Under the pieces are notes generated by a model. That model did not search any database. It was not told the DNA's origin and worked only from the letters and a program-made list of their open reading frames with translations. Positions 33,552 through 45,299 of a stretch of DNA of 64,000 nt are shown in pieces. Numbering within the stretch: the stretch's first letter is position 1; the number at the start of each line of letters is the position of its first letter. Made by a program: the position numbers and the translations under genes. The stretch comes from Streptomyces sp. SUK 48 (lineage in GTDB: Bacteria > Actinomycetota > Actinomycetes > Streptomycetales > Streptomycetaceae). Location: the NCBI RefSeq assembly GCF_009650765.1, contig NZ_CP045740.1:7726001-7790000 (forward strand). Reading direction: 5' to 3'.

Positions 33552-36500
33552 TCAGACCGGCCCGTCCCCCAGCCACTGGTGGACGGCGAGCGCGGTGGTG
33601 CGGGCATGCTCCTCCAGCAGGGTGAAGTGGTCCCCGGGCACGGTGATCCCGGCGTGCGGCAGGCTCCAGGCCGGCGCGGGCCCGGCGCCGGGCAGGGTGT
33701 CCTGGGCCCGTACGTACAGGGTGGGGCAGGCGAGCGGCGCGGGCTTCCAGCCGTCGAAGAGCTCGAAGTATCCGGCCATCGCGGTGAGCCGCTCGGGGCT
33801 GGCGGAGGCGTACGTCGCCGCCCGGCGCAGCATGTCCGACGTCATCGCGGAGAGCGCCTGATCCCGGTCGCCGTGACCCGGGGGATAGGTGTCCAGCAGC
33901 ACCACGGCGGCCGGGCCGGCACCCTCGGACTCCAGGCGTTCGGCCACGGCGTGGGCCACCCAGCCACCGGCCGACCGCCCGAGCAGGACCAGGGGGCCTT
34001 GGGCCGCGGCCGCGCGGACGGCCATGACCTGGGCGGTGACCAGCGCGTCCAGCGTGGCGGGCAGGGCTTCTCCGGGGGCGAACCCCGGGTGCCGTACCGC
34101 GGAGACCGGCCGCAGACCGCGCAACCCGGCACCGAGGCGCGCGTACTCCTGCGGCCCGGAGACCGCGCTGAGCGCGGGGGAGCAGACCAGCCGGGCCCCC
34201 GTGCCGCCCGCCGCCAGCATGACGGGCTCGTGCGTCGCGCCGGGCGCACCGGACCTGTCGAACACCGGGCGCAGGCGCGCGGCGACGGTGAGGAGCACCA
34301 TGCCGTCCCAGGTCCGTCCCCGGGCGCACGCGGTACGGAAGAGAGCGCCCAGGGAGTCCGGGGCCGCGTCGGCGTCCGGCGCGTCGGCGGCCCGTGGGCC
34401 GGCGGTGTCCGGGGAGCCGTATGCGGCCTGGCCGCCGCCCGCCTCGCCCGGGGAACCCGGAGGGCCGACGGCCTCGGACCCCGCCGGACCATCGGGCGTG
34501 GCGGCCGGAGAAGGCGCCTCGGCGGCGTACCCGCGCGCCAGCTCGGCGGCGAGCGCGCGCGGGGTCGGGAAGTCGAACAGCAGCGTGGTCGGCAGCGCGA
34601 GCCCCGTCCACGCGGCGAGCTCATTGCGCAGATCGACCGCGGCCAGGGAGTCCAGCCCCAGGTCCGCCAGCAGGGCGTCCGCGTCGATCGCGCTCGCCCC
34701 GTCCGGGTGGCCCAGGACGCGGGCCGCCAGGGTCCGGACCTCGGTGAGCAGCACCCCGGCCTGGGCGCCGGGCGGGGCGGCGGCCAGCGCCTGGGCGAGT
34801 CGGGCCCCGCCGCGGTCGGCGGCGCGGGCCCGGACCCGGTGCGCCGTGGGGCCGGTGCCGTGGAGGGCGGCCGGCGCGAGACGGGCCGCCACCACCACGG
34901 GCTCGCAACCGTCCACGGCGGCGTCGAAGAGGGCCAGGCCCTCCTCCTGCCCGAGCGGTGCGAATCCGGCACGGGTCATCCGCCGCCGGTCCGCTTCGTC
35001 GAGGTGCGCCATCATGCCGTCGTCCTGCCGCCAGGGGCCCCAGGCGATCGACGTACCGGGCAGCCCGAGCCGGACCCGATGCCGTGCCAGCGCGTCCAAC
35101 ACGCTGTTGGCGGCGGCATAGTTGGCCTGGCCGGCGGAGCCGAAGGTGCCGGCCACGGAGGAGAACAGCGCGAACAGGGGCAGATCCTGACCGCGCGTCA
35201 GCTCGTGCAGTGCGAGCGCGGCGTCCGCCTTGGGGCGCAGCACCCGCCTCAGCCGGCCGGTGGTGAGCGCCGTGACGACACCGTCGTCCAGTACCCCGGC
35301 GGTATGGACGACGCCGGTCAGCGGGTGGGCCGCCGGTACCGTGCCGAGCAGGGCGGCCAGCGCGGTCCGGTCCGCGACGTCGCAGGCGCGCACGGTCACT
35401 TCGGCGCCCGCCTCGCCCAGCTCCGCGACGAGTTCTGGGGCCCCGGGGGCGTCCGGGCCGTGTCGCCCGACGAGCAGCAGATGACGCACGCCGTGGGCGG
35501 TGACCAGATGCCGCGCCACCAGCCTGCCGAGCGAACCGGTGCCGCCGGTGACCAGGACGGTGCCCTTCGGGTCGAGCGGCCGCCGCGTCCGCGACTCCGT
35601 TGTGGCCTCGGCCAGTTGTACGAGTCTCGGCACGCGCACCGTCCCCCGGTGGACGGCCGCCTCCGGCACCGAGGCGGCGAGCAGGGCGGGCAGCGCGGCC
35701 CAGGAATCGGGGTGTTCGTCCACGTCGACGAGGGCGAAGCGCCCCGGGTGCTCGCGCAGGGCCGAGCGGATCAGCCCCCATACCGGTGCGTGTGACGGCA
35801 CGGCCGCCGCGTCGCCCGACCGGCCACCGGCGACCGCCTCCGGGAGGAAACCGTCGTCGACCGGAGCGACGGCACCGGACGTCACGAGGACGAGCCGGGA
35901 GCGGGACAGCCGCGGCTCCGCGAGCCACTCCTGTACGAGCCTCAGCGCCCGGTCCGCCGCCGCCAGCGACTCGGCGGCCCCGTCCCGCGCGTCGCCGTCC
36001 GTGCCGGGCGGTGGGCAGGGCGCCACGACGACGGCCGACGAGGCGTCGCATGCCGCCGGGCGCGCGTACACGGGGACACCGGAACCGGGCGGCGCGAGGG
36101 CGTCCATCAGCGGTTCGCCCGCCGTGCCCAGAACCGCCCAGCGGGGCATCGCCGCGGGCGCGGGCGGCTCGGGCAGCGGCACCCAGTCCATGCGGTGGAG
36201 GGCACCGGTGAGCGTGCCCGTCGTCGCCGGGCCGGTCCGCGGCAGGGGCCGGAGCGTGAGCGAACGGATCGTGGCCACTGGCGTGTTCGTCTCGTCGGTC
36301 AGCTCCACCCGGGTCCGCCCGTCGGGCCCTGGGGCCACCCGGACCCGCAGGCGTCGTACACCGGTGGTGTGCACGCGCACGCCACCGAAGGCGAACGGCA
36401 GGGACAGCCCCCCGGCCGGTGGGGCGTCCGCCCCGGGACCGGCCGGGAGGAGGCCGGCCAGGGCCCGGACGTGCAGCGCCGCGTCGAGCAGTGCCGGGTG

Positions 36501-39500
36501 CAGGACGAACTCCGGTTCACCAGACTCTGGTTGGGGCCCCCGGGCCGCTTCGGGCAGCTCGACGTCGGCGTACAGCTCCTCCCCGCGCCGCCAGGCGGCA
36601 CGCATGCCCCGGAAGGCGGGACCGTAGCGCAGCCCGTCGGCGGCGAGCCGGTCGTACGCTCCGCTTCCCGGACCCCCGGCCCGCAGGGGCACCGCCCCCT
36701 CCGGCGGCCAGGACGCGCCCTCGGCCCCGGCCGCTCCCCGGTCCGCGGGCGGTGGTGCCGGCATGAGCGTTCCGACGGCGTTCCGGACCCAGGGCTCGTC
36801 ACCCGCTGCGGGATGTGGCCGGGAGTGGAAGGACACGGTCCGTCGTCCCGCGTCGTCCGGCCCCGCCAGTTTCACCTGCACGGCGACCGCGCCGTCCGGG
36901 GGCAATGGCAGCGGCGCGGTCAAAACCAGCTCGTCCAGCACGTCGGCCCCCGCCGACTCGCCCGCGTGCAGGGCCATATCGACGAAGGCGGTGGCCGGCA
37001 GCAGGATCTCTCCGGCCACCACATGGTCGGCGAGCCACGGCTGGTCGCGCACCGAGAGCAATGCGCTCAGCAGCAGGCCGTCGTCGTCGGCGGTGCGGAT
37101 GCACGACCGCAGGAGGGGGTGGGTGGCCCCGGCCGCCGGGATCACGGGCGGAGGCGGGGCGGCGTCGGCCGCCAGCCAGTACCGGCGGCGCTGGAAGGCG
37201 TACGTGGGCAGCGCGACCCGCCGGCCGCCGCGCCCGGCGAAGACGGCCGGCCAGTCGACGGCCACGCCGTGCGCGTGCAGCGCCGCCAGTGTGTCGAGCA
37301 GGGCGTCCGCTTCCGGCCGCGAGGCGCGCAGGGTCGGCAGGACCACCGGTTCCGGGTCCCGTTCACCGTCGCGTGCCGCCGGGTGTGTCCCCGCCACGGC
37401 GAGGCAGTCCCGCACCAGGCCGGTGAGCACCCCGTCCGGACCCAACTCGACGTAATGCGTGGCCCCTTGCCCGCCCAGGTACGTCACCGAGTCGGCGAAG
37501 CGGACCGGGCGGCGGACATGGTCCACCCAGAACTCCGGTGTGCACAGCTCCTCGTCGGTGGCCGCGCGGCCCGCGACCGCGGTGAGCAGCGGCAACCGGG
37601 GCGCGGCGAAGGAGAGGTGCCGGAGCACGTCCGCGAAGCCGGCCAGCGCGGGCTCCGTCCGGGCGGAGTGGAAGGCATGGCCGACCCGCAGCAAGGTCAC
37701 CGAACGGCCCTGTGCCCGGAAGTGCCCGGCGATATCCCGCACCGCGGTCTCGTCGCCGGAGACGACCACGGAGGCGGGCCCGTTGACCGCCGCGATCTCC
37801 GCCGTACACCCGGTCCCGGCGAGGTGTGCGGCCACCTCGTCCGCACCGGCGGCCACCGCCGCCATCCCGCCGCCCGCGGGCAGCGCGTCCATCAGCCGGC
37901 TTCGGGCCGCCACCAGCGTGCACGCGTCCGCCAGGGACAGCACCCCGGCGACATGGGCCGCCGTCACCTCGCCCACCGAGTGCCCGGCCACCAGGGCGGG
38001 GCGCACACCCCAGGCCGCGAACTGCCGGAACAGGGCCGTCTCCAGGGCGAAGAGGGCCGGCTGCGCGAACCGGGTCGTGCGCAGCAGCCCGCCGGTCTCC
38101 GTGCCGGGCGCGGCGAACATGACGTCCCGCAGGGGCACCGGCAACAGTGGGTCGAGCAGGGCACAGCACTCGTCCAGCGCGCGGGCGAAGGCAGGGTGCA
38201 GATCCCGCGACTCGTACAACGCACGTCCCATGCCGACGCGTTGGCTGCCCTGGCCGGTGAACAGCAGGGCCACGCGGCTCAGGTCGCGGGACATGCCCCG
38301 GTGCACTCCGCAGGGGCTGTCCCCCTCCGCCAACGCCCTCAGGGAGTCGAGCAGTTCGGTACGGTCCCGCGCCACCACCACGGCCCGGTGCTCGAAGGCG
38401 GCCCGGGTGGTGGCGAGCGAGTACCCGAGGTCCGGCAGGGACGCGTCGGGGGCGGCGGCCACCTGTTCGTACAGCCGTCGCGCCTGGGCCCGCAGCGCCG
38501 GCACGCTCCTGGCCGACACGGGAAAGGCCACCGCGGCCCGCCCGGGCGGCGGCACAGGGCGCATCCCCGGGGCCGCCGTACCTTCCCGTACCTCCCGGCG
38601 GTTTGCCGCCCCGTCCTCCTCCGCGCCCCCCAAAGGCTCTTCGAGCACCACATGGGCGTTGGTGCCGCTGATGCCGAAGGACGACACCCCCACCCGGCGC
38701 GGACGATCCGTCGCGGGCCACTCCACCGCCCGGCTCAGCAGCGCGATCCGCTCCGAGGACCAGTCGACCCGGGGGGTCGGCTCGTCGGCGTGCAGCGTGC
38801 GCGGCAGCACGCCGTGCCGCATCGCCTGCACCATCTTGATCACACCGGCCACTCCGGCGGCGGCCTGGGTGTGCCCGATGTTCGACTTCACCGAGCCCAG
38901 CAGCAGCGGACGCCGCCGCGCGTCGTGGCCGTACGTCGCGAAGAACGCCTCCGCCTCGATGACGTCGCCCAGCCGGGTGCCGGTTCCGTGCGCCTCCACC
39001 GCGTCGACGTCCCCGGGGACCAGTCCCGCGTCCGCGAGCGCCTGCCGGATCACCCGCTGCTGCGCCGGTCCGTGCGGTGCGGTCAGCCCGTTGCTCGCGC
39101 CGTCCTGGTTCACCGCCGAGCCGCGCACCACGGCCAGCGCCGGGAGTCCCGCGCGGCGCGCCCGCGACAACCGGCTCAGCAGCAGCATTCCGGCACCCTC
39201 GGCCCACCCCGTGCCGTCGGCGCCCGCGCCGAACGCCTTGCAGCGGCCGTCCGGTGCCAGCGCCCGCTGGCGGCTGAACTCCACGAACGAGGAGGGACCC
39301 GACATCACCGTGGCACCCCCGGCCAGCGCGAAGGCGCACTCACCCCGGCGCAGCGCCTGGGCCGCCAGATGCAGGGCCACCAGGGAGGACGAACACGCCG
39401 TGTCCACCGTGAGGGCCGGACCTTCGAGCCCGAAGGTGTACGCGATACGACCCGAGGCGACGCTTCCGGCGTTGCCGAGGCCGAGATACCCCTCGACCTG

Positions 39501-41948
39501 CTCGGGCGTCCTGGTCAGCCGGCGGGCGTAGTCGCTGTACATCAGCCCGACGTACACCCCGGTCGCCGAGCCGCGCAGGACGGCGGGGACGAGACCGGCG
39601 TCCTCGAACGCCTCCCACGCCACTTCGAGCAGCAGCCGGTGCTGCGGGTCCATGGCCAGCGCCTCGCGAGGGGAGATGCCGAAGAAGCCGGGGTCGAAAC
39701 GGTCCACGCCGGAAAGGAATCCGCCCTCGCGCACGTACGTCCGCCCGGGCCGCCCGGGATCCGGGTCGTACAACGCCCCGGTGTCCCAGCCCCGGTCGGT
39801 GGGGAAGGGGCCGATGGCGTCCCTCCCGTCGGCGACCAGCCGCCACAGTTCCTCCGGAGAGCTCACCCCTCCGGGATAGCGGCACGCCATCCCCACGATC
39901 ACCACGGGGTCGTCGTCCGACCGGACCGCGTCCCGGTGCACGGGCCCGGCCCCGGCCGGCGCGGCGGCGGCGCGTTCCCCGAGGTGCGCGGCGAGCGCGG
40001 CGGCCGTCGGGAAGTCGAACGCGACGGCCTCGGAGAGCGGCAGCCCGGTCACCGCCGACAGCCGCTCCCGCAGCACCGTCGCCGTCAGGGAGTCCATCCC
40101 CAGGTCCCGCAGGGCGGTGCCCGGCTCCACCGACCGAGGCGCACACCCGAGGACGGCCGCCACCTCGCTCCGCACCAGGCCCAGCAGGTCCCGCGACGGC
40201 GACCGGCGCGGATCGGCGGGCTCGCCCCTTCGCCGCTCCGCGGGCCCCTCGGCGGCCTCCGCTCCCAGCGCCCGCGCCGGCAGACCGGCGAGGTCCCGGC
40301 GCACGATCTTTCCGGAGACGGTACGGGGAATGCCCGCCACCTCGAACAGCTCGACGGGCACCTTGGCGGCGGACAGCCGCGCGCGGCAGGCGGCGAGGAC
40401 GCGTCCCCTGTCCAGCGCGCCGCCACCGGGCCCGGCGACCAGATAGCCGACCGGCACCTCGCCGAAGACGGGGTGCGGGCGTCCGGCCACGGCCGCGTCC
40501 GCCACCCCCGGGAGGCGTCGTAGCACCGCCTCCACCTCCGAGGGATGGACGTTCACCCCACCCCGGATGATCAGATCACTCGCCCGGCCGGTGATCGTCA
40601 GTTCACCGCGGCCGTCGATCCTGACCAGGTCGCCCGTGCGGAACCAGCCGTCGCGCAGGACCTCCGCGGTGTCCTCTGTCCGACCGTGGTAACCGGCCAT
40701 GATCCCGGGCCCGTTGACCCACAGCTCTCCCTCACCCGTGTCCCGCCCGTCGGCACCCCCGCCGACCCGGACCCGGGTCCCGGGCAGCACCCGGCCGCAC
40801 GCCCCCTCCGCCGTCGCCTCGCCCGGCCCCGCCATGGTGACCGGGCCCGCCTCCGTACTGCCGTAGTGCTCCAGATAGGGGGCACGGCACACCGCCTCGA
40901 AGGACGTGCGGAAGCCGGGCCCCGCCGCCGCGCCACCGCTGATGCAGGCCCGCAGCGCGGGGGCGCCGAGGCCGACCCCGTCCGCCTCGCCGCGGACCGC
41001 GTCGAGCAGCGCGGAGTACGTGGTCGGGACCCCGCCGAGCAGGGTGAACGGGGCGTCCCCGCCGCGCAGTTCACCGAGCACGCCGGCCACCGAGAACCTG
41101 GGCAGCAGCACCGCGCTCGCCCCCACCGCGGTGACCCCGAGGAAGCACACGATCTGGCTCATGGCGTGATGGAGGGGCAACGGCCAGAGCACATGGTCCC
41201 GTTCGGACAGACCCAGGACGCCGGCCAGGCCCGTCGCCACCGGCGAGAGACGGTTGCGCTGCGTGGACAGGACACCCTTGGGTACGCCGGAGGAGCCCGA
41301 GGTGTAGAGCAGCCAGGCCACTTCGTCCAGCGCGAGATCGTCCCGGGCGGGCGTCCGGGGCTCCGTGGCCGCCAACTCCTCGTACGACAGCTCGCGGTGG
41401 GCGACGCCGGGCCGGTCCCCGTCCGCGCCGGGCCGGTCCCGGTCCGTGGCGGCCCCGTCCCCGTCCGTGGCGGCTCCGTCCGCCGGCCCCTCGATGTCCG
41501 CGCGGGAGGCCGGCCCGCCGCCGCTTCCGCCCTCCTCGCCGCCCTCGGCCACCACCACGGTCAGCCCCGGCCGGCACGACAGCGCGCGCCGCCGCGCCGG
41601 ACAGGCGTCGTCGGTGATGAGCACCCGCGCCCCGCTGTCGTCCAATAAGCGGGCCAGCTCCTCCTGCGCACTCCCCGGGTCCAGCGGCACGCCCACGCCG
41701 CTCGCCCGGGTGACGGCGAGCAGACTCTCGACCGCCTCGACACGGTTGCCGAGCAGCACGGCCACCCGGTCACCACGGGCCACCCCGAGCCCGGCCAGAT
41801 GACCGGCGAGCCGCGCGGTCCGCTCCGCCAGCTCCCGGTAGGTCAGCCGACGGGACCGGTCCTGGAAGCAGACCTTGTCCCCGAGACGACGAGCGTGTTC
41901 CCCGAGCAGCTCCGGCAGCGGCCTGACGACATCGGCGTGCGTACCCAC
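33552..41948 (-). CDS. Stand-alone type I PKS (AL-ACP-KS-AT-DH-KR-ACP-TE)
   Basis: A 2798-residue megasynthase. The N-terminal acyl-AMP ligase (about 1-560; [12 protein letters not shown] near 218, [19 protein letters not shown]) activates a carboxylic acid and loads ACP1 (LGMDSL near 617). KS (about 680-1110) has TACSSSL near 851 and the His motifs EAHGTGT and KSNIGHT. AT (about 1230-1530; GHSVGE near 1323) has HAFH, indicating malonyl-CoA. DH has [10 protein letters not shown] (near 1640) and the second-half Asp in LLDAALH. KR has GGTGSLG and an LDD motif (B-type) plus the catalytic Tyr (NYAAAN). ACP2 (LGLDSL near 2433) and a TE (GRSAGG near 2655) follow. There is no ER or MT. One round would give a chain two carbons longer with an alpha,beta double bond, released as acid; iteration is possible. 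Confidence 0.93.
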   Translation of the reverse strand: MGTHADVVRPLPELLGEHARRLGDKVCFQDRSRRLTYRELAERTARLAGHLAGLGVARGDRVAVLLGNRVEAVESLLAVTRASGVGVPLDPGSAQEELARLLDDSGARVLITDDACPARRRALSCRPGLTVVVAEGGEEGGSGGGPASRADIEGPADGAATDGDGAATDRDRPGADGDRPGVAHRELSYEELAATEPRTPARDDLALDEVAWLLYTSGSSGVPKGVLSTQRNRLSPVATGLAGVLGLSERDHVLWPLPLHHAMSQIVCFLGVTAVGASAVLLPRFSVAGVLGELRGGDAPFTLLGGVPTTYSALLDAVRGEADGVGLGAPALRACISGGAAAGPGFRTSFEAVCRAPYLEHYGSTEAGPVTMAGPGEATAEGACGRVLPGTRVRVGGGADGRDTGEGELWVNGPGIMAGYHGRTEDTAEVLRDGWFRTGDLVRIDGRGELTITGRASDLIIRGGVNVHPSEVEAVLRRLPGVADAAVAGRPHPVFGEVPVGYLVAGPGGGALDRGRVLAACRARLSAAKVPVELFEVAGIPRTVSGKIVRRDLAGLPARALGAEAAEGPAERRRGEPADPRRSPSRDLLGLVRSEVAAVLGCAPRSVEPGTALRDLGMDSLTATVLRERLSAVTGLPLSEAVAFDFPTAAALAAHLGERAAAAPAGAGPVHRDAVRSDDDPVVIVGMACRYPGGVSSPEELWRLVADGRDAIGPFPTDRGWDTGALYDPDPGRPGRTYVREGGFLSGVDRFDPGFFGISPREALAMDPQHRLLLEVAWEAFEDAGLVPAVLRGSATGVYVGLMYSDYARRLTRTPEQVEGYLGLGNAGSVASGRIAYTFGLEGPALTVDTACSSSLVALHLAAQALRRGECAFALAGGATVMSGPSSFVEFSRQRALAPDGRCKAFGAGADGTGWAEGAGMLLLSRLSRARRAGLPALAVVRGSAVNQDGASNGLTAPHGPAQQRVIRQALADAGLVPGDVDAVEAHGTGTRLGDVIEAEAFFATYGHDARRRPLLLGSVKSNIGHTQAAAGVAGVIKMVQAMRHGVLPRTLHADEPTPRVDWSSERIALLSRAVEWPATDRPRRVGVSSFGISGTNAHVVLEEPLGGAEEDGAANRREVREGTAAPGMRPVPPPGRAAVAFPVSARSVPALRAQARRLYEQVAAAPDASLPDLGYSLATTRAAFEHRAVVVARDRTELLDSLRALAEGDSPCGVHRGMSRDLSRVALLFTGQGSQRVGMGRALYESRDLHPAFARALDECCALLDPLLPVPLRDVMFAAPGTETGGLLRTTRFAQPALFALETALFRQFAAWGVRPALVAGHSVGEVTAAHVAGVLSLADACTLVAARSRLMDALPAGGGMAAVAAGADEVAAHLAGTGCTAEIAAVNGPASVVVSGDETAVRDIAGHFRAQGRSVTLLRVGHAFHSARTEPALAGFADVLRHLSFAAPRLPLLTAVAGRAATDEELCTPEFWVDHVRRPVRFADSVTYLGGQGATHYVELGPDGVLTGLVRDCLAVAGTHPAARDGERDPEPVVLPTLRASRPEADALLDTLAALHAHGVAVDWPAVFAGRGGRRVALPTYAFQRRRYWLAADAAPPPPVIPAAGATHPLLRSCIRTADDDGLLLSALLSVRDQPWLADHVVAGEILLPATAFVDMALHAGESAGADVLDELVLTAPLPLPPDGAVAVQVKLAGPDDAGRRTVSFHSRPHPAAGDEPWVRNAVGTLMPAPPPADRGAAGAEGASWPPEGAVPLRAGGPGSGAYDRLAADGLRYGPAFRGMRAAWRRGEELYADVELPEAARGPQPESGEPEFVLHPALLDAALHVRALAGLLPAGPGADAPPAGGLSLPFAFGGVRVHTTGVRRLRVRVAPGPDGRTRVELTDETNTPVATIRSLTLRPLPRTGPATTGTLTGALHRMDWVPLPEPPAPAAMPRWAVLGTAGEPLMDALAPPGSGVPVYARPAACDASSAVVVAPCPPPGTDGDARDGAAESLAAADRALRLVQEWLAEPRLSRSRLVLVTSGAVAPVDDGFLPEAVAGGRSGDAAAVPSHAPVWGLIRSALREHPGRFALVDVDEHPDSWAALPALLAASVPEAAVHRGTVRVPRLVQLAEATTESRTRRPLDPKGTVLVTGGTGSLGRLVARHLVTAHGVRHLLLVGRHGPDAPGAPELVAELGEAGAEVTVRACDVADRTALAALLGTVPAAHPLTGVVHTAGVLDDGVVTALTTGRLRRVLRPKADAALALHELTRGQDLPLFALFSSVAGTFGSAGQANYAAANSVLDALARHRVRLGLPGTSIAWGPWRQDDGMMAHLDEADRRRMTRAGFAPLGQEEGLALFDAAVDGCEPVVVAARLAPAALHGTGPTAHRVRARAADRGGARLAQALAAAPPGAQAGVLLTEVRTLAARVLGHPDGASAIDADALLADLGLDSLAAVDLRNELAAWTGLALPTTLLFDFPTPRALAAELARGYAAEAPSPAATPDGPAGSEAVGPPGSPGEAGGGQAAYGSPDTAGPRAADAPDADAAPDSLGALFRTACARGRTWDGMVLLTVAARLRPVFDRSGAPGATHEPVMLAAGGTGARLVCSPALSAVSGPQEYARLGAGLRGLRPVSAVRHPGFAPGEALPATLDALVTAQVMAVRAAAAQGPLVLLGRSAGGWVAHAVAERLESEGAGPAAVVLLDTYPPGHGDRDQALSAMTSDMLRRAATYASASPERLTAMAGYFELFDGWKPAPLACPTLYVRAQDTLPGAGPAPAWSLPHAGITVPGDHFTLLEEHARTTALAVHQWLGDGPV

Positions 41949-42122
41949 GGCTTAACCCCCTTGAGACGAACCGTCGTTGAGGACGGCCGCGCGATCGAGC
42001 TGGTTGCCCACCCGGTTCAACGAGCGGGGGGTACGCCGTCGTGGCGCAACGGCGGAGTCGGCTGGAGGGGTCGCTCCGCAGGGGGCGCTGGGCAGGGGGC
42101 GCTGGGCAGGGGGGAGCGCTTC

Positions 42123-42859
42123 TCACCCCGCCGTCGGTGTCGAGCGGGACGGCCGGAGCCGGCGGGTGCGGATGTGGACGCCGTCCACCAGCCGGCCGCC
42201 CGAGTCCGCGACGGCGGACAGGCAGAAGCGGACCCACATGTTGAGCTGGATCTCCTTCGCCACGCGCAGGTAGGAGTAGAGGACGTGCACCAGGCGGGTG
42301 GCGGCGCGTGCCCACAACTCGATCTCGAACACGAGCAGGTCGCCGTCCTCGTGTGCGCCGAACCGCACCTGCCCGGCCTCCATGTGACCGCGCAGCGTCA
42401 CCAGGTGCAGCGACCCCGGTTCGCGGCGCAGGACCCGCACCGGGCCGTTCCAGGGGCCCGGCACCTCCACCACCAACTCGTCCGCGACGTCCAGGCCCTG
42501 GGTGCGGAGTTCACCCGCGCGGATACCGACCACCTCCGAGGGACGAAGCGCTCGAAGTGACGGCAGACGTGGTCGAGGAGTCCGACGCCGTCGACGTCGG
42601 CCCCCGCGATACGCACCCGGAAGACCCGGTGGAACAGCGGGCCGCAGCCGTCCTCGGCCGGCTGCACCCGTTCGTCGGCCGCCGCGGCGGGAAGCGCCGG
42701 CGGGCGGTCCCGTTCGTCGCCCTCGCACTCGCCGGCGCGGTACAGGGGCGTCGTCTCCCAGAGGTAACGCCAGGTGACCAGCATCGTGCCCAGGAGCCAC
42801 CGCGACAGCACGGTCAGCCCCCGTTGCCAGCGCTGTCGGGGCACCGAACCCCCTCGCAT
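42123..42859 (-). pseudogene. Frameshifted DUF1990-like gene
   Basis: The first part runs from ATG 42859 (MRGGSVPRQRWQRGL, then a membrane-like LLGTMLVTWRYLW) to VCRHFERFVP. The second continues in another frame as SEVVGIRAGELRTQGLDVAD to the end. The break is at the G-run 42540-42542 (CCC on the coding strand); adding one C restores a 245-residue protein. The C-terminal part (GAHEDGDLLVFEIELWARAATRL) resembles DUF1990/UPF0548 proteins, like the neighbour at 43183. The function of that family is unknown. The gene is divergent from the 42964/43183 pair across an AT-rich promoter, and may be intact if the missing base is a sequencing error. Confidence 0.55.
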
Positions 42860-42867
42860 CATCGGAT

Positions 42868-42915
42868 GGGCATAAAGCATAAATATGTATGAATAGGTGC
42901 ATACCCTGGTATAGG
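42868..42915. promoter_or_regulatory. AT-rich divergent promoter/operator
   Basis: CATAAAGCATAAATATGTATG and the sequence up to GGTATAGG form the most AT-rich stretch of the window. An inverted repeat GTATG-(8 nt)-CATAC spans 42887-42904. TATAGG at 42910-42915 is a good -10 for the plus-strand genes. It sits between two divergent gene sets of related type. Confidence 0.5.
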
Positions 42916-42963
42916 GCTGGTGACACGGTGGTGTGACACGAGCGGATGAACCGGGAGGCGCGC

Positions 42964-43179
42964 ATGGTGGTCCGGCTGCTGCACCGAGCGGGCATGCGCA
43001 GCACGCAGCTGCACCTCGCCTCGCTCGGGGCGATCGGTCTGTGCGTGACGCTGTGGGTGCGCGCGAAGGCCATCGACCAGGAGCAGCGAGGCAACGCCGA
43101 ACGGCGCGCGCTCTTCGTGGGCCTGTGGCCGCCGATGCTGTGGCTGATCGGTGAATCACTGCGGGAACCGGAGCGATGA
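42964..43179 (+). CDS. Small membrane protein
   Basis: A 71-residue protein starting MVVRLLHRAGMRSTQLHLA, with two likely membrane helices (HLASLGAIGLCVTLWV and ALFVGLWPPMLWLIGES) joined by a charged loop. The ATG at 42964 is preferred because GGGAGG lies six bases upstream; an ATG at 42946 has no such site. Three bases separate it from the DUF1990 gene, so the two are probably translated from one message. I do not recognise a named family. Confidence 0.6.
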   Translation: MVVRLLHRAGMRSTQLHLASLGAIGLCVTLWVRAKAIDQEQRGNAERRALFVGLWPPMLWLIGESLREPER

Positions 43180-43182
43180 CCC

Positions 43183-43905
43183 GTGGACGACCGGCCCTTC
43201 GGGCGGTTCGACGCGGTACGGGCGTGGAAAGAGCTCGCGGGCGCCTCCGTCAACTACTCGCTCGACGAGGTACGCCGCCCCGCGTGGAACATCGACGTCC
43301 ACCGCATCCCGCTGCCCGCCGAACCCCCGGGACCTCCCGCGTCCGGGGGGTCCTGGACGCACGCCTGCCGTCTCGTGCGCGACTACGAGTTCTCGCCACC
43401 GGAGATCGTACGGGCGCTGTACGACCCGGCGGCCCCCCTCCTCGGCCGTGACATGCTGCTCGAAGCCAGGTTCCACGGCCTGCACTTCTACTGCGGCGTC
43501 CGCGTCACCGAAGTCGTCGACGAGACGCGCGACGGCACCGACCACGTCTGGGGCTGGGCCTACGAGACCCTCGACGGCCACTTGGAGCGCGGCAAAGTCA
43601 CCTACGAGGTGGTGAAGAACAGCCGGACGGGCGCGGTCGAGTTCCTGGTCACCTGCCATTCCCAGGGCGCGCCCACCCTGGGTCCGGTCATCGCGCTCGG
43701 ATGGCGGCTGTTCGGCCGCCGCACCCAACTGCGTTTCTACCGGCGGTGCGGCGCACGCATGCGGCGCTTCGTCGAGGCGGCGTCGCGCGGCGAGCCCGTC
43801 CCACGCCGCCCGCCGGTGAGGGTCGATCACCTGGTGTACGCCCCCTCGGACGCGCGGCCCCGTCGCCTGGACGCGCTGGCCTTCCGCCGGGTCTCGCCGG
43901 CCTGA
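43183..43905 (+). CDS. DUF1990 (UPF0548) family protein
   Basis: A 240-residue soluble protein of the DUF1990 family of unknown function, also found in plants (UPF0548). WNIDVHRIPLPAEPPGPP, then CRLVRDYEFSPPEIVRA and WGWAYETLDGHLERGKVTYEVVKN are typical, as is FYRRCGARMRRFVE at the end. The start is GTG 43183, next to the stop of the small membrane protein. Together with the divergent 42123-42859 gene it makes a locus with two DUF1990-like genes and a membrane protein, suggesting a shared, unknown membrane or lipid-related role. Confidence 0.8.
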   Translation: MDDRPFGRFDAVRAWKELAGASVNYSLDEVRRPAWNIDVHRIPLPAEPPGPPASGGSWTHACRLVRDYEFSPPEIVRALYDPAAPLLGRDMLLEARFHGLHFYCGVRVTEVVDETRDGTDHVWGWAYETLDGHLERGKVTYEVVKNSRTGAVEFLVTCHSQGAPTLGPVIALGWRLFGRRTQLRFYRRCGARMRRFVEAASRGEPVPRRPPVRVDHLVYAPSDARPRRLDALAFRRVSPA

Positions 43906-43995
43906 CGTACGGCAGGCCGTGGTGTGAAGGCTCGCTCGCGCGGGGCCGCACGGACAGGGGGCGGCCTGAGGCCCGGCCCTTCGGGGGCCGGCAGG

Positions 43996-44349
43996 TCAGG
44001 AGAAGACGACGGACCGCAGGCGGAGCCGGTCGCCCGCGCCCGCGCCGGGAGGCAGGGTGTAGTAGATGTCGCCCTCGCAGTCGGGGCCGAGGAAGACGGT
44101 GGCGGTGGCGTCCGTGTGGTTCTTGGGGGCCCTGGCGGCCGATCCCGGCTCGGAACCCGGGCCGCGCAGATTGATGCACTCGCCGCTGACGGGGTGGTTC
44201 AGGAAGCCGACGGCTTCGTATCCCTCGGCGGTGGTGTACGCGTAGCGGAACTGGCCGGTCGCCGCCGAGGCCGAACCGGGTGCGGACAGCAGCAGGACAA
44301 AGGCACTACAGGCGGCGCCGAGGGCCGCGGTGAGGGAGCGAGCGGACAT
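43996..44349 (-). CDS. Small secreted protein
   Basis: A 117-residue exported protein: a signal peptide (MSARSLTAALGAACSAFVLL, cleavage probably after SASA near residue 29) and a mature part of about 88 residues with two cysteines (GECINL and GPDCEG) that can form a disulfide. The sequence looks beta-rich (FRYAYTTAEGYEAVGFLNHP, GDIYYTLPPGAG) and resembles many small Streptomyces secreted proteins of unknown function. The ATG at 44349 follows a GAAAGAGAG site. No neighbour hints at a role. Confidence 0.75.
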   Translation of the reverse strand: MSARSLTAALGAACSAFVLLLSAPGSASAATGQFRYAYTTAEGYEAVGFLNHPVSGECINLRGPGSEPGSAARAPKNHTDATATVFLGPDCEGDIYYTLPPGAGAGDRLRLRSVVFS

Positions 44350-44485
44350 CGAGATCTCTCTTTCGGGTGTTGATGGGGTCAGTGCCAGCGATGCCCCGAA
44401 AACAGTTGGATAGGCGCTTTGTCCCTCGAACGGGTCGCCGCGTGGGTCGGACATGCCCTTAGGGGGATGGCGGTACGTTGATCCG

Positions 44486-45127
44486 ATGACCGAATCCCTG
44501 CCGCCCGGCGGCGCTGTTCTCGACGCGGACGAACTGGATGCCCGGTGGGCGCATGCCTGGCGGCCCGAACAGGCCGCGGAGCGGCTGCACGGGGTCGGTG
44601 TGCCCTGGTGCGTGGCGGCGGGGTGGGCGCTTGACCTGTTCCGCGGAAAACAGACCCGGCCCCACGGCGACCTGGAACTCGCGGTCCCCGCAGCGGGGTT
44701 CACGGAGATCCGCGACCGCTTCCCCGGGTACGTGTGTGACGCGGTGGGCTCGGGAAAGATCTGGGCGGGCGCGGGAGCCGAGGCACTCGCCGCCACCCAC
44801 CAGACGTGGCTACGGGACCCGGCGAGCGGCCGTTACCTGTTCGACGTCTTCCGCGAGCCGCACGACGGGGAGACGTGGATCTGCCGACGGGACGAGAGCC
44901 TGCGGCTGCCCTACGACGCGATCATCGAGCGGACCGCGGACGGCATCCCCTATCTGATTCCGGAACTGGTCCTGCTGTTCAAGGCGAAGGCGGCACGCCC
45001 CAAGGACCGGGCGGACTTCGGGGCGGTCCTCCCGCTGCTGGACGCGGCGCGGCGCGAGCGTCTCGGGGAGTGGCTGACGCGGGTGCATCCCGGACACGGC
45101 TGGCTGACGGAACTGGCGGTCGGCTGA
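44486..45127 (+). CDS. Nucleotidyltransferase-fold protein (aminoglycoside adenylyltransferase-like)
   Basis: A 213-residue protein with VPWCVAAGWALDLFRGKQTRPHGDLELAV, the pattern of ANT(2'')-type and related minimal nucleotidyltransferases. The motif G-W-A-x-D supplies the first acidic residue and H-x-D-L-E-L the metal-binding pair. DVFREPHDGETWICRRD and IPYLIPELVLLFKAKA complete the fold, with the basic Lys motif near the end. Members AMP-ylate aminoglycosides, but many Streptomyces ones have no shown drug activity. The ATG at 44486 is used; a GTG-type start upstream is less likely. Confidence 0.75.
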   Translation: MTESLPPGGAVLDADELDARWAHAWRPEQAAERLHGVGVPWCVAAGWALDLFRGKQTRPHGDLELAVPAAGFTEIRDRFPGYVCDAVGSGKIWAGAGAEALAATHQTWLRDPASGRYLFDVFREPHDGETWICRRDESLRLPYDAIIERTADGIPYLIPELVLLFKAKAARPKDRADFGAVLPLLDAARRERLGEWLTRVHPGHGWLTELAVG

Positions 45128-45299
45128 GGCAGTCCGCACGCCCTTCGGCTTCGAGTGCGAAGAAACCCTCGGGGATGGCGCAGAATTCATCGCCCTCAGG
45201 TCCGCCATCACGCGGAACCCGCCATCCGCGTACCGCTCCGGCCTGCGCCCGCCGAGCCGCTCCCTTTTGATCGGTTCGACCGGCTGTTAGCGTGCGCGG

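Noticed and set aside
36195..40523. Long plus-strand frame opposite the PKS
   Set aside because: It lies wholly within the PKS coding sequence, whose KS, AT, DH and KR motifs are intact; the antisense translation has no recognisable motif.
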